Shown piece after piece: positions 18,146 to 27,126 of a DNA stretch of 64,000 bases; the stretch's first letter is position 1, and the number at the start of each line of letters is the position of its first letter. The notes beneath the pieces are model-generated. The model was not told the origin of the DNA, did no database searches, and worked only from the letters and a program-made list of their open reading frames with translations. The DNA is taken from contig JAVJQK010000070.1 of the NCBI GenBank assembly GCA_040218145.1, positions 186,001-250,000 on the forward strand, in the 5' to 3' direction. Made by a program: the position numbers and the translations under genes. Source of the DNA: Sandaracinaceae bacterium. Its GTDB lineage: Bacteria; Myxococcota_A; Polyangia; Polyangiales; Sandaracinaceae.

Positions 18146-20782
18146 ATGCAAACGCTCGGGTGCCTGCTCACCTTGCTCGGCCTCTCCGCGGGCGTGGTGG
18201 CGTGTGACGGGGGCGAAGTCGCCTCCGACGCCGGCGCCGACGCCGCCCTCGAGGACGCGCAGAGGCCGCCGACCGACGCGGGCGACTCGCCCGACGCGAC
18301 CGTGGACGGCGGGCCCGAACTGCCCCGCACCTGCGTGCGCCCGTCGAGCGCCGACGCGAGCGGCACCGACACGCTCGAGGACGCGCTCGGCCGCGCCACG
18401 GTGAGCGTGTCGGAGCGCGAGGCGTGCCTCCGCAGCTACACGCTCGAGAGCACCGCGACCTTGCGCGACGGCCGCCCCGACAACCCGCGCGCCGTCGCCG
18501 AGCGCGAGGGCTGGCCGACGACCCGCACCGGCCACGATCTCTTCGACGCCCTGCACGCGCTCGCGCTCGAAGAGGTGCGCGAGAACAGCGTGGCCGCGAT
18601 CCGCGACGGCGCGTTCGACGAGGGCCGACCGGTCTCGTGCGGCGAGGGCGGCTGCTTCGAGACGGGCCGCCTCTGGAACTACGTCTGGACCCGCGACACG
18701 GCCTACGCGATGCACCTCGGGCTCGCCGCGCTCGATCCGACCCGCGCTCGCAACTCGCTCGAGTTCAAGCTCAGCGAGCGCCGCGGCGGCGGCAACCTCC
18801 AGATCGTGCAGGACACCGGCTCGGGCGGCAGCTACCCGATCAGCACCGACCGGGTCGCGTGGACGGTGGGCGCGTGGGAGCTGCTCCAGCACCTGGACGG
18901 CGCCGAGCGAGACGCCTTCGCCGAGCGCAGCTACCGCGCGCTGCGCAACACGGTCGAGCACGACCGGCGCGTGGTCTACGACGCCGACGGCGGGCTCTAC
19001 CGCGGCGAGCAGTCGTTTTTGGACTGGCGCGAGCAGACCTACCCCGAGTGGACGGCGGGCGACGTGGTGCACATCGGCACGAGCCGCGCGCTGAACACGA
19101 ACCTGCTGCACCTGCGCGCGCTCGAGATCACCGCGGAGCTGGCGGTGGAGATGGGCGACGACCCGAGCCGCTACCAGGGCTGGGCCGACGCGCTCCGCGA
19201 GGCGATCCGGACGCAGCTCTGGCTGGAAGACGAGGGGCAGTTCTCCACCTACGTCACGACCGAGCTCGACCCGGCGCCGGTGCGCCGCTTCGATCTCCTC
19301 GGCGCGAGCTTCGCCATCCTCTTCGACGTGGCCACGCCCGCTCAGGCGACGCGCATCCTCAGCGGCTACCCGCACTACGGACCCGGCGCGGCCGTGGTCT
19401 GGCCCCAGCAACAAGACGTGCCCATCTACCACAACCGCGGGGAGTGGCCGTTCGTCACCGCGTACTGGCTGCGGGCGGCGAAGCACGCGGGGCACGACGC
19501 GGTGGCCGACCGGATGATGACGGCGCTGATGCGCGGCGCGGCGCTGAACCTCTCCAACATGGAGAACTTCGAGGCCGCGAGCGGCGCGCCCTGGCTCGAC
19601 GAGGGCAGCACGAGCGGCCCGGTGGTGAACAGCCAGCGGCAACTCTGGTCGGTCGCGGCCTACGTCTCGATGGTGCACCAGACGCTCTTCGGCCTCGAGG
19701 CGGAGCCGGATGGGCTGCACGTCCGCCCCTTCGTGACCGCGGCCATGCGCGAGCTCTTCGCGGGCACGGACGAGCTGGCGCTCAACGACTTCCCCTACCG
19801 CGGCCGCGCGGTGACGGTGGTGCTTCACCTGCCGGAGTCGGCCGGCGAGGGAGCCCTCACCATCGAGTCGATCGTCGCGGCGGGCGCCGCGGTCGAGGGC
19901 GACCTGCTCACGGACCTCGAGGCGCAGGTGCGCGTCGACGTCACCCTGGGCGCCGGGGCGGGCGGCTCGAGCCTGACCGAGACGAGCGACGCGGACTGGC
20001 GTGACGTCTTCGGGCCCCGGACGCCGCGCATCGAGAGCGTGAGCGCGGCGGCGGGCGGCGTGCAGCTCGCGCTGCGCACGAGCGAGAGCCCCGGCGACGT
20101 GACGTGGCGCATCTACCGGGACGGCGAGGTCGTGGCGGACGCCCTCCCCGGCGGCACGACGTCCTGGACCGACGCGGCCGTGGATCCGGGCGGCGCCCGC
20201 TCGCCCTGCTACGTCGCGGAGCTGACCTACACCCGCAGCGGCAATCACTCGCAGCACTCCCCGCCGAGCTGCTGGTGGGGCGCGGGCTTCTCCCGCATCG
20301 CCACCGTCGACGCGAGCGCGATGACGAACGTCGGCGGCGCCGGCAGCACCGACCACGGCCGCTTCCACTACGGATCGTGGGGAGACCCGGGACACTCGCT
20401 GACGGTGCCTAGCTTCACCCCGAGCCAGAGCGGCGAGCACCTCTTCCAGGTGACCTTCGGCAACGGCGCCGGCTCGGTGAACACGGGCATCACCTGCGCC
20501 ATCAAGCGTCTCGTCGTGGAGGAGGTCGCGACCGGCGCCGTCGTCGCCGACGGCCCCCTCTACATGCCGCACCTCGGCACGTGGTCCCGCTGGGAGGACT
20601 CGAACTTCGTCTCGGCCGAGCTCCGCGCGGGCGTCGAGTACCGCGTGGTGATCCGCGGGGACGACGAGATGGTCAACATGTCGTCGTTCGCGCACTTCGA
20701 GGCCTACACGGGTGGCCTCGGCGGGCGCTCGGGCGTGTTCAACCGCGTGAACATCGCCGAGCTCGTCGTCCTCGCCCGCTGA
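18146..20782 (+). CDS. Secreted (alpha/alpha)6-barrel glycoside hydrolase lipoprotein
   Basis: 878 residues from ATG 18146, chosen over 18107 because it starts a lipoprotein signal ending GVVAC. After an acidic linker, residues about 120-560 have the helical-barrel pattern of glucoamylase/amylo-1,6-glucosidase enzymes. Landmarks are NYVWTRDTAYAMHLGL, WREQTYPEWTAGD, FDLLGASFAILFD, NRGEWPFVTAYWLRAA and NMENFEAASGAPW. Beta-rich C-terminal domains follow, the last (about 710-878) jelly-roll-like. Likely hydrolyses alpha-1,4/1,6 glucans, supporting the amylase encoded divergently 41 bp away; the exact GH family is not certain. Its promoter must lie partly inside the neighbour's coding region. It ends against recN in a convergent arrangement. 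Confidence 0.75.
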   Translation: MQTLGCLLTLLGLSAGVVACDGGEVASDAGADAALEDAQRPPTDAGDSPDATVDGGPELPRTCVRPSSADASGTDTLEDALGRATVSVSEREACLRSYTLESTATLRDGRPDNPRAVAEREGWPTTRTGHDLFDALHALALEEVRENSVAAIRDGAFDEGRPVSCGEGGCFETGRLWNYVWTRDTAYAMHLGLAALDPTRARNSLEFKLSERRGGGNLQIVQDTGSGGSYPISTDRVAWTVGAWELLQHLDGAERDAFAERSYRALRNTVEHDRRVVYDADGGLYRGEQSFLDWREQTYPEWTAGDVVHIGTSRALNTNLLHLRALEITAELAVEMGDDPSRYQGWADALREAIRTQLWLEDEGQFSTYVTTELDPAPVRRFDLLGASFAILFDVATPAQATRILSGYPHYGPGAAVVWPQQQDVPIYHNRGEWPFVTAYWLRAAKHAGHDAVADRMMTALMRGAALNLSNMENFEAASGAPWLDEGSTSGPVVNSQRQLWSVAAYVSMVHQTLFGLEAEPDGLHVRPFVTAAMRELFAGTDELALNDFPYRGRAVTVVLHLPESAGEGALTIESIVAAGAAVEGDLLTDLEAQVRVDVTLGAGAGGSSLTETSDADWRDVFGPRTPRIESVSAAAGGVQLALRTSESPGDVTWRIYRDGEVVADALPGGTTSWTDAAVDPGGARSPCYVAELTYTRSGNHSQHSPPSCWWGAGFSRIATVDASAMTNVGGAGSTDHGRFHYGSWGDPGHSLTVPSFTPSQSGEHLFQVTFGNGAGSVNTGITCAIKRLVVEEVATGAVVADGPLYMPHLGTWSRWEDSNFVSAELRAGVEYRVVIRGDDEMVNMSSFAHFEAYTGGLGGRSGVFNRVNIAELVVLAR

Positions 20783-20787
20783 CCACT

Positions 20788-20823
20788 GCGCTCTTCGGAC
20801 GGGCGCTCTTCAGACGGGCGCTC
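20788..20823. repeat. 15-bp tandem repeat in a convergent gene junction
   Basis: Two consecutive 15-bp units, GCGCTCTTCGGACGG (20788-20802) and GCGCTCTTCAGACGG (20803-20817), differ by one base and are followed by a third partial unit GCGCTC. The repeat fills the 39 bp between the stops of the glycosidase gene and recN. Probably replication slippage; no function seen. Confidence 0.7.
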
Positions 20824-22525
20824 AGCGCGCCGCGCGCGCGAGGGACAGCATGTCCTCCGCGGCGCGGCGGGTGCTCTTGGTGATCTGGAGGCCGCCGACC
20901 ATGCGCGCGATCTCCTCGAGCCGCTCGGGCTCGCTGAGGCGCTCGATCCGGCTCCGGGTGCGCTCGCCTTCGGTCTCCTTGACCACCCGGTAGTGCCGGT
21001 CCGCGTAGACCGCGATCTGGGCGAGGTGGGTGATGCAGATCACCTGGTGGTGGGCCGCGACGTCCACGAGCTTCTGCCCGATGACCTCGGCCACCGCGCC
21101 GCCCACCCCGCTGTCCACCTCGTCGAAGACGTACATGCCCGCGCGGCCGACCCCGGCGAGCACCCGCTTGATGGCGAGCATCGCGCGGGAGAGCTCACCG
21201 CCCGAGGCGATCTTGCGGAGCGCGCGCGGCGTCTCGCCCTTGTTGGGCGCGATCAGGAACTCGACCCGATCGATGCCGGTCTCGCTGAGGCGCGCGCCGT
21301 CCACCACCAGCTCGCCCCGCTTCTCGTCGAGCTGCTCGACCTGCACCTCGATGCGCGCGCCGCCCATGCCGAGCGACGAGAGCTCGTCCGAGATGCGCTT
21401 GCCCAGCTCGTCCGCGATGGCGCGCCGCTTCTTGCTGAGCTTGCGCGCCGCCGCCGCGGCCTTCTCGAGCGCCTTCTTCTTGGCCAGCTCGAGCTCCTCC
21501 AGGTGCTCCTCGGCGCGGTCGAGCTGGGCCAGCTCGGCGGTGGCCTCCTCGCGGAAGGCGAGGATCCCCGCGATCTCGCCGCCGTACTTGCGGGAGAGGC
21601 GCTTGAGCTTGTGCAGCCGGTCCTCGACCTCGGCGTGTCGCTCCGGATCGAAGACCACGTCGCGCGCGTAGACGCCGAGCTCGCGCGCCGCCTCCTCCAC
21701 CTGGGTCAGCGCCGACTCGAGCTGCTCGGCCAGGGGCGCGAGCGTGGGGTCGACGTCGGCCGCCTCGCGCACCTCCGCCGCCACGCGCCCGAGCACCTCG
21801 CAGAGCGCGTCGTCCTGCGCGTAGAGCACCTCCTCGGCGCCCCCGGCCGCCTTGGTCAGCTGCTCCGCGTGTCGCAGCCGGTCGCGCTCGGCGCTCAACT
21901 CCTCGTCCTCGCCCGGCTTCGGGTCCAGCTCCTCGATCTCGCGGATCTGGAACCGCAGCAGATCCTCGCGCTCCCCCCGCTGGCTGATCGCCTCCTCCGC
22001 CGCGCGGAGCTGCTCGTGCGCCTCCCGCAGGGAGCGGTGCGCGTCCCGCACCTCCTCCCGGAGCGCGTCGAGCTTGCCGAACGCGTCGAGGAAGCTCATG
22101 TGCGTGCCGGGGTCGACGAGGGTGTGGTGCTCGTGCTGGGAGCTGATGTCCACCAGCCCCTTGGCCAGCGCCGACAGCTGCCCCGCGGTGGCCAGCCGGC
22201 CGTTCAGGTACGCGCGCGTGCGCCCCGACGCGCTCACCACCCGCCGGACGATGAGCTCCACCTCCCGCTCCAGCCCCGACGCCTCGAGCCGGGCGAGCGC
22301 CTCGGCGTCGTCGCTCAGGTCGAAGAGCGCCTCCACCTCGGCCTGCTTGGCCCCGGTGCGGACCAGCTCGGGCCGGCCCTTCTCCCCCAGCACGAGCCCG
22401 AGGGCGTCGATGAGGATCGACTTCCCGGCCCCGGTCTCACCCGTGATGACGTTGAGGCCAGCCCCGAGCTCGACCTCGAGCTCGTCGATGATCGCCAGAT
22501 GACGGACACGAAGACAGGTCAGCAT
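20822..22525 (-). CDS. recN: DNA repair ATPase RecN
   Basis: 567 residues, the typical length of RecN, an SMC-like ATPase acting early in double-strand-break repair. The N-terminal Walker A is VITGETGAGKSILIDAL (about 27-43), preceded by MLTCLRVRHLAIIDELEVEL as in the family. A central coiled coil spans about 160-360, with abundant Glu/Arg/Ala heptads. The ABC signature is LRKIASGGELSRAMLAIK, Walker B is GMYVFDEVDSGVGG, and the H-loop region is QVICITHLAQIA. A GGAG SD lies 8 nt before the ATG. The small membrane-protein gene 59 bp upstream may share the transcript. No LexA-type operator was recognised. Confidence 0.97.
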   Translation of the reverse strand: MLTCLRVRHLAIIDELEVELGAGLNVITGETGAGKSILIDALGLVLGEKGRPELVRTGAKQAEVEALFDLSDDAEALARLEASGLEREVELIVRRVVSASGRTRAYLNGRLATAGQLSALAKGLVDISSQHEHHTLVDPGTHMSFLDAFGKLDALREEVRDAHRSLREAHEQLRAAEEAISQRGEREDLLRFQIREIEELDPKPGEDEELSAERDRLRHAEQLTKAAGGAEEVLYAQDDALCEVLGRVAAEVREAADVDPTLAPLAEQLESALTQVEEAARELGVYARDVVFDPERHAEVEDRLHKLKRLSRKYGGEIAGILAFREEATAELAQLDRAEEHLEELELAKKKALEKAAAAARKLSKKRRAIADELGKRISDELSSLGMGGARIEVQVEQLDEKRGELVVDGARLSETGIDRVEFLIAPNKGETPRALRKIASGGELSRAMLAIKRVLAGVGRAGMYVFDEVDSGVGGAVAEVIGQKLVDVAAHHQVICITHLAQIAVYADRHYRVVKETEGERTRSRIERLSEPERLEEIARMVGGLQITKSTRRAAEDMLSLARAAR

Positions 22526-22584
22526 GCGAGCACTCCAGCGCTACCGGTCGAGAGCGAGCCGGTGGCACCGGCGCAGGACGGATA

Positions 22585-22863
22585 TCACGCCGACCGACTG
22601 ACGCACTCCGAGAGAATTTTCACCTCGCGGTCGAGCGCGCCCCGCACGCGGACGCGTGACGTGTATCCCTGGGCGCGCGTGCGAGCGATCGAAGCGTCGA
22701 GCTCTCCGCACTCGATCTCGGCGAAGGGCTCATCGATCGGCACGGTGGAGGGACGCGGGGTGCGCACCGCGAGGGCGAACGAGATGACGAGCGCGGTCAG
22801 GCCCAGCAGCCCGGTCACGAAGGCGAAGGGGCGGGGCCTCAGCGGTCGGAGCGCCCGGTCCAT
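22585..22863 (-). CDS. Small single-pass membrane protein, unknown
   Basis: 92 residues from ATG 22863. The open frame continues upstream but that part is low-quality. One hydrophobic helix (about residues 13-33, FAFVTGLLGLTALVISFALA) is preceded by a basic N-terminus, so the remaining 58 residues are probably periplasmic. That part contains two Cys (ECGELD, SECVSRSA) and alternating charged residues (TSRVRVRGALDREVKIL). Family not recognised. It lies between an upstream terminator (22890-22913) and recN, so it likely begins its own transcript. Confidence 0.6.
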   Translation of the reverse strand: MDRALRPLRPRPFAFVTGLLGLTALVISFALAVRTPRPSTVPIDEPFAEIECGELDASIARTRAQGYTSRVRVRGALDREVKILSECVSRSA

Positions 22864-22889
22864 CGAGGGAGCATGGCACGAGACGCACG

Positions 22890-22913
22890 AAAGGCGGCCC
22901 CGTGGGACCGCCT
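22890..22913 (-). terminator. Rho-independent terminator
   Basis: On the minus strand AGGCGG-T-CCC / loop / GGG-CCGCCT gives a 9-bp stem with one bulged T and the loop ACG, followed by a short TT run. It begins about 28 nt after the stop of the gene at 22941-23990 and fits termination of that gene. Confidence 0.6.
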
Positions 22914-22940
22914 CGCGTGCGTCTTCGAAGCCGAGTGGGC

Positions 22941-23990
22941 TCAGGCCGCTTCGGTCTCGCGCTCCTCCTGCGGGAGCACCGGCTCGTCGAGGCGCGCCTC
23001 CTGGCGCATCTCCATGATGCGGTTGCGGCCCGCGGGCTTGAGGCTCAGCCACATGAAGTCGCGCACGTCGAGCATGTCGCGGGGCTTGAGCCCCTTCTCC
23101 TCCATGCGCTCCCGGGTGGCCGTCGTCATCGCGACGAGGCGCTCGTAGAGGAGGCCCATGGGGCGCTCGGGGAGACGCAGGCCCGGCGCCATCCAGTTGG
23201 CCTGGCGCTGGAAGATACCCTCCTTGACGACCGGGAACTCCTCGGCGCGGACCAGGCCCAGGAAGACCGTGGCCATCTGCCAGCTCGGCGTCTGGCCCAT
23301 CGCGGTCTCGAGCGCCCGGACGTGGGCGCTGAAGCGGTTCTGGAGCTTGGAGTCCCCGTAGAGCAGCGCGCGCAGCGTGTTGCTCACGTTCTCCATGTGC
23401 GCTTCATCGATGTCCGTGAAGACCTTGCGCTCCTTCGCCGGGACGAGGCCCGTCATCTTCAGGACCTTGGTCGCCGCCGCGTGCAGCTCGAGCGGGCTCT
23501 GCTTGAACGCCGCCTTCGAGAGCAGCTCCTTCGCCTTGGCGACCGCCGGGTCACGGTGGCGCTTCAGCGGGCGCTTGCGGCCGTCGGTGCGATGGTCCTC
23601 GACCCACTCCGCGCTCTGGAAGCCGTCCTCGTACTTCTCGCGGAAGTAGGCGATCTGCTCGTCGAGCGAGATCTCCTTCACGCGGGGCGCGTTGGTGAGG
23701 CGGGGCTCGTCGTCGAAGCCCTCGCACATGCTCTTGAGGCCGTCGACGATGCTCATCGTGATGTCGAGCGGGCGATCGACCGCGTCGAGGAAGTGGTAGT
23801 AGCCGTCGATGAAGGTGCGCTTGCGGCCGTCCTGGAACTGCATGTGGACGCGGTCATCCGCCTTGCGGATGACGATGCCCAGACCCCACACATCTCGCTT
23901 GGTGTGCCGGAAGAGGACGGGCGCGCCGGGGTTGTAGGCGTGCATGTCGCTGGCGGTGGGCGTGGGGGCGTTCGGGGTCGGCTCGGTCAA
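22941..23990 (-). CDS. Conserved protein with N-terminal SH3/tudor-like (DUF3553-like) domain, unknown function
   Basis: 349 residues from a TTG preceded by a strong AGGAGGA SD. Residues about 20-65 (NPGAPVLFRHTKRDVWGLG, VHMQFQDGRKRTFID) look like the small beta-barrel of DUF3553/CarD-type modules that contact nucleic acid or protein; this is a resemblance, not proof. The rest is predicted mainly helical and rich in charged residues, including KRPLKRHRDPAVAKAKELL and a Cys-free C-terminus ending PVLPQEERETEAA. No signal peptide or membrane helix, so cytoplasmic. It has its own promoter region upstream (367-bp divergent gap) and a terminator downstream. Confidence 0.65.
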   Translation of the reverse strand: MTEPTPNAPTPTASDMHAYNPGAPVLFRHTKRDVWGLGIVIRKADDRVHMQFQDGRKRTFIDGYYHFLDAVDRPLDITMSIVDGLKSMCEGFDDEPRLTNAPRVKEISLDEQIAYFREKYEDGFQSAEWVEDHRTDGRKRPLKRHRDPAVAKAKELLSKAAFKQSPLELHAAATKVLKMTGLVPAKERKVFTDIDEAHMENVSNTLRALLYGDSKLQNRFSAHVRALETAMGQTPSWQMATVFLGLVRAEEFPVVKEGIFQRQANWMAPGLRLPERPMGLLYERLVAMTTATRERMEEKGLKPRDMLDVRDFMWLSLKPAGRNRIMEMRQEARLDEPVLPQEERETEAA

Positions 23991-24357
23991 GAGTCCTCCT
24001 GGGCAGAAGTGATGGGGCGGAAGTGCTACGCGACACGTTCGCGCACGAATCGCGAAAGAGTTCGGTGTTTGTTCGATGACGGACTGATGTCGGTGACGGG
24101 CCAGGGCGCCGCAGACAGAGGTGCCTGCGATGGCGTCACCGGCTCGGCCAGAAGACAGGGTCCGAGAAGACCCTCAGCGTTTCCGGCCTGCTGCGTCGTG
24201 AGGTCAGATTCCCCGGACGCAGCTGTAGCCCGGCCGGGACCTTCTGGCCCTCAGCTCCAGGCGACGTCTTCAACGTAGCATACAATCGCCAATTCTCCAA
24301 GTCCTATCGGGAATTTGAGGCATTCACGGCGCCCCGTTCGCGCGGTATGTTGTCGAG
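23991..24357. other. 367-bp divergent intergenic region
   Basis: It separates the TTG-started gene at 23990 (minus) from the lipoprotein gene at 24358 (plus). The strong SD of the minus gene occupies the left end. The middle (24060-24250) shows no ORF or clear repeat. The right 100 bp is visibly more AT-rich than its surroundings and holds the promoter listed at 24323-24351. Confidence 0.6.
24323..24351 (+). promoter_or_regulatory. Predicted sigma70-type promoter, leaderless start
   Basis: TTCACG (24323-24328) and TATGTT (24346-24351) are separated by exactly 17 bp. The ATG at 24358 is 6 nt downstream, where transcription would start, and there is no SD. This suggests a leaderless mRNA. The same TTCAC-N17-TAT arrangement precedes the carbonic anhydrase gene. 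Confidence 0.5.
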
Positions 24358-25704
24358 ATGCAGCGCCACTCTTTCCTTTCGTTCGTCTGCTTCGCCTCCC
24401 TGCTCTCCGGCTGCCCGGCCTCCTCGACCCCGGGCGGCGCCGACTCGGGCACCCGACCACGCGACGACGCGGCGTCGAGCTGCGACGACCGCGTCCAGAA
24501 CGGCGGCGAGACGGGCACCGACTGCGGCGGTGGCTGCGCGGGCTGCCCGGACGGAGTGCCCTGCGCGGTGGACGAAGACTGCCTCTCGCGCATCTGCGGC
24601 ATCCGCCTCACGTGCGTCGCGCCGACCTGCATGGACCGGGTCCACAACGGCGACGAGTCCGACGTCGACTGCGGAGGCTCCTGCGCGGCGTGCCCGAACG
24701 ACCGGGCGTGCGGGAGCGACGCCGACTGCGAGTCGATGCGGTGCCAGGGCGGCGTCTGCGCCTCGCCGTCTTGCAGCGATGGCGTTCGCGGCGGCGACGA
24801 GTCCGACGTCGACTGCGGCGGCGGCTGCCCCCCGTGCGGGCCGGGCGCCGCGTGCGGCGACGGCGCCGACTGCGCGTCGACGTCCTGCGAGGGCGGCGTC
24901 TGCACCACGCCCGCGTGCGACGACGGCATCACCAACGGCGACGAGTCCGACGTCGACTGCGGAGGCAGCTGCGAGCCGTGCGTGGACGGCGCGGGCTGCG
25001 CGGACGGAGAGGACTGCGCCAGCGGGGTCTGCGCGGCGGGCATGTGCGCGCCGCCGAGCTGCATGGACGGAGTGCAGAACGGCGGCGAGGTCGACGTGGA
25101 CTGCCGCGGCCCGTGCCCCGCGCTCTGCCTGACCGGGCAGCGCTGCGGCGACGCGTCCGACTGCGACAGCGGCGTGTGCAGCGCGGGCGTCTGCGCGGCC
25201 CCCGCCTGCGACGACGGCGTGCAGAACGGCGGCGAGAGCGACGTGGACTGCGGCGGCGCGGCCAGCTGCCCGCGCTGCCCGGACGGATCGACCTGCACGA
25301 CGCCCGGAGACTGCGCGACCGGCGCGTGCATGGGCGGCACCTGCGGCAGCGGCGTGACCTACGTCGGCTACGCGAACTGGACGCAGATGTGTCAGACGCA
25401 GACGGACGCGCAGCAGGACAGCGTCATGGACAGCGCGTGCTCGGCCGCCTTCCGCGGAGCGCGGGCCGCGACCATGGACGAGCTCATCAACCGACGCATC
25501 ATGGGCTTGCCCGCGACCAACACGTCGGGCGCGTGGCTGATCCCCAAGTGTCCGGGCTGCGCGGGCACGTCGAACAGCGCTTGCTTGTCAGGGCACGCGA
25601 GGCTCTGCGTGAACCCGAGCGACGCGTGGCCGACGAGCACGTCTCCGTGGAGCAGCAACTCGGGCTGCTATCAGACCCGCCGCACCGCCCTCTGCGTCCG
25701 GTAG
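24358..25704 (+). CDS. Cys-rich repeat lipoprotein
   Basis: 448 residues. The lipoprotein signal ends ASLLSGC. Six tandem modules of about 47 residues follow, each with a C-x-DG-x-x-NG-x-E-x-DVDCGG-x-C core and a second half C-x-x-DC-x-S-x-x-C, a Cys-module type common on myxobacterial surfaces. The C-terminal 110 residues form a separate Cys-containing domain (VTYVGYANWTQMCQ, GAWLIPKCPGCAGTSNSACL, ending RTALCVR) not recognised as a known family. Likely anchored in a membrane facing outward. Function unknown. A rSAM gene follows after 49 bp but has its own promoter-like hexamer. Confidence 0.75.
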   Translation: MQRHSFLSFVCFASLLSGCPASSTPGGADSGTRPRDDAASSCDDRVQNGGETGTDCGGGCAGCPDGVPCAVDEDCLSRICGIRLTCVAPTCMDRVHNGDESDVDCGGSCAACPNDRACGSDADCESMRCQGGVCASPSCSDGVRGGDESDVDCGGGCPPCGPGAACGDGADCASTSCEGGVCTTPACDDGITNGDESDVDCGGSCEPCVDGAGCADGEDCASGVCAAGMCAPPSCMDGVQNGGEVDVDCRGPCPALCLTGQRCGDASDCDSGVCSAGVCAAPACDDGVQNGGESDVDCGGAASCPRCPDGSTCTTPGDCATGACMGGTCGSGVTYVGYANWTQMCQTQTDAQQDSVMDSACSAAFRGARAATMDELINRRIMGLPATNTSGAWLIPKCPGCAGTSNSACLSGHARLCVNPSDAWPTSTSPWSSNSGCYQTRRTALCVR

Positions 25705-25753
25705 CGACCGTTCACATAGGCCCTTCGCCCGGACTTCGGCTAGGCTGAAGCCC

Positions 25754-26959
25754 TTGGCCAACATCGGCTACATCCAGGTCGTCCGGCACTGCAACCATTT
25801 TTGCGGGTTCTGCTCCAACCCGACGACGGCCTACCACCACACGTTCGAGAGCATGGCGTTGCTCGTCGACGACCTCGCCGAGCGCGGATACTTCGGCGTG
25901 GTACTCACCGGCGGCGAGCCGACGCTCCACCCGGAGCTGCCCCGGATCGCCGGCTACGCCAGGGAGCGCGGCCTCCACGTCCGCATGATCACGAACGGGT
26001 GGCGGCTCGCCGATCCGAGCTTCGCGGAGGCGCTCGCCGAGGCGGGGCTCGAGCTGGCCCACGTGTCCATCTACTCCGTCCGGCCCGAGATCGAGGCGCG
26101 GCTCCGGGGCGTGGACGCCACCCTCGACAAGGCCCACGCGGCGCTCGAGAACGCCGCCCGCTTCGGCATCGAGGCGAACGTCAACTGCGTCATCAACGCG
26201 CTCAACGCGGATCACCTCGACGAGAACGTCCGGGTCCTGGTCGAGCGTCACCCGCACGTCCGTCACTTCGTCTGGAACAACCTCGACCCGTCGATGGGGC
26301 GCGCCGAGGTCAACCAGGATCAGTTCACGCCGCGCCTCGCGGACTTCGAGCTCTCGCTTCACCGCGCGATGCGCTTCCTGCACAAGTCGGGGCGGAGCTT
26401 CCGCGTGGAGCGCGTGCCGCTCTGCTACATGACGGATTTCGCCTGGGCGAGCACCGAGACCCGCAAGATCGTCAAGGGCGAGGAGCGCGTGGTGCACTTC
26501 CTCGACGACAAGCAAACGGTGCGGCAGACGGACTGGGAGCACGTCTACGCGGACGGCTGCCGGGTCTGCTCGCTGCGCAACGTCTGCGGCGGCCTCTTCG
26601 ACCGAGGGCAGGCCTACGACCCGGCGGAGCTGGCGCCCGTGTTCGTCCCGCTCGAGCCCGTGGTCCAGCGCATCATCGAGGACCCGTCGGACCCCAGCTA
26701 CCCGCTCCGCACGTACGCCGAGTGGCGCCCCGACTTCGAGCGGCGCGTCGCCGAGGCGCGGGCCCACGCGCGTCCGAAAGAGCAGCCGGGCGAGCTGCCA
26801 CCGCCCGCGATGCGCGATCCGCACGCGCCGCCGGTCGGCATGGTCACGGAAGACAGCTTGCGACGCTTCGCGCGGGCGCGCGCCGCCGAGCAGCGTCGCG
26901 CGGCCCGCCAGGACGTGGAGATCGAGAAGCTCGGCATCCAGGGCGTGCGCGAGGACTGA
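25754..26959 (+). CDS. Radical SAM protein, paralogue of the 52492-53703 gene
   Basis: 401 residues from a TTG. The AdoMet [4Fe-4S] motif C13-x3-C17-x2-C20 (RHCNHFCGFCSNP) starts almost at the N-terminus, followed by the GGEPTLHPELP motif. The C-terminal part has VERVPLCYM and a second cluster signature C-x2-C-x5-C-GG (CRVCSLRNVCGG), a reduced SPASM/twitch-like auxiliary site. It is strikingly similar along nearly its whole length to the enzyme at 53703. Shared blocks include IGYIQVVRHCNHFCGFCSNP, NVNCVIN, VRHFVWNNLDPSMGRAEVNQ and WASTETRKIVKGEER. Probably modifies a peptide or small molecule; no HxsD-like partner lies beside this copy. TAGGCT ends 7 nt before the start. Confidence 0.9.
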   Translation: MANIGYIQVVRHCNHFCGFCSNPTTAYHHTFESMALLVDDLAERGYFGVVLTGGEPTLHPELPRIAGYARERGLHVRMITNGWRLADPSFAEALAEAGLELAHVSIYSVRPEIEARLRGVDATLDKAHAALENAARFGIEANVNCVINALNADHLDENVRVLVERHPHVRHFVWNNLDPSMGRAEVNQDQFTPRLADFELSLHRAMRFLHKSGRSFRVERVPLCYMTDFAWASTETRKIVKGEERVVHFLDDKQTVRQTDWEHVYADGCRVCSLRNVCGGLFDRGQAYDPAELAPVFVPLEPVVQRIIEDPSDPSYPLRTYAEWRPDFERRVAEARAHARPKEQPGELPPPAMRDPHAPPVGMVTEDSLRRFARARAAEQRRAARQDVEIEKLGIQGVRED

Positions 26960-27012
26960 AGACAGAGTCGACAGAGACCACGAGACGCCCGAGGAGCGGC
27001 GCGCGCGCCGGC

Positions 27013-27036
27013 GGCGGGATCCCGACCGGACCCGCC
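27013..27036 (+). terminator. Weak terminator-like hairpin
   Basis: GGCGGG-A-TCC (27013-27022) pairs with GGACCCGCC (27028-27036) with one bulged A and loop CGACC. It lies 54 bp after the rSAM stop. No T-run follows, so termination is uncertain. Confidence 0.3.
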
Positions 27037-27126
27037 CCTGAAGGCTGGACAAGCGCCCGCGATGGCGGTAACTCCCGCGCTCTCGGGCCTTTTCACGGGC
27101 CTCGACCGACCCTACCGGAGCGGATG

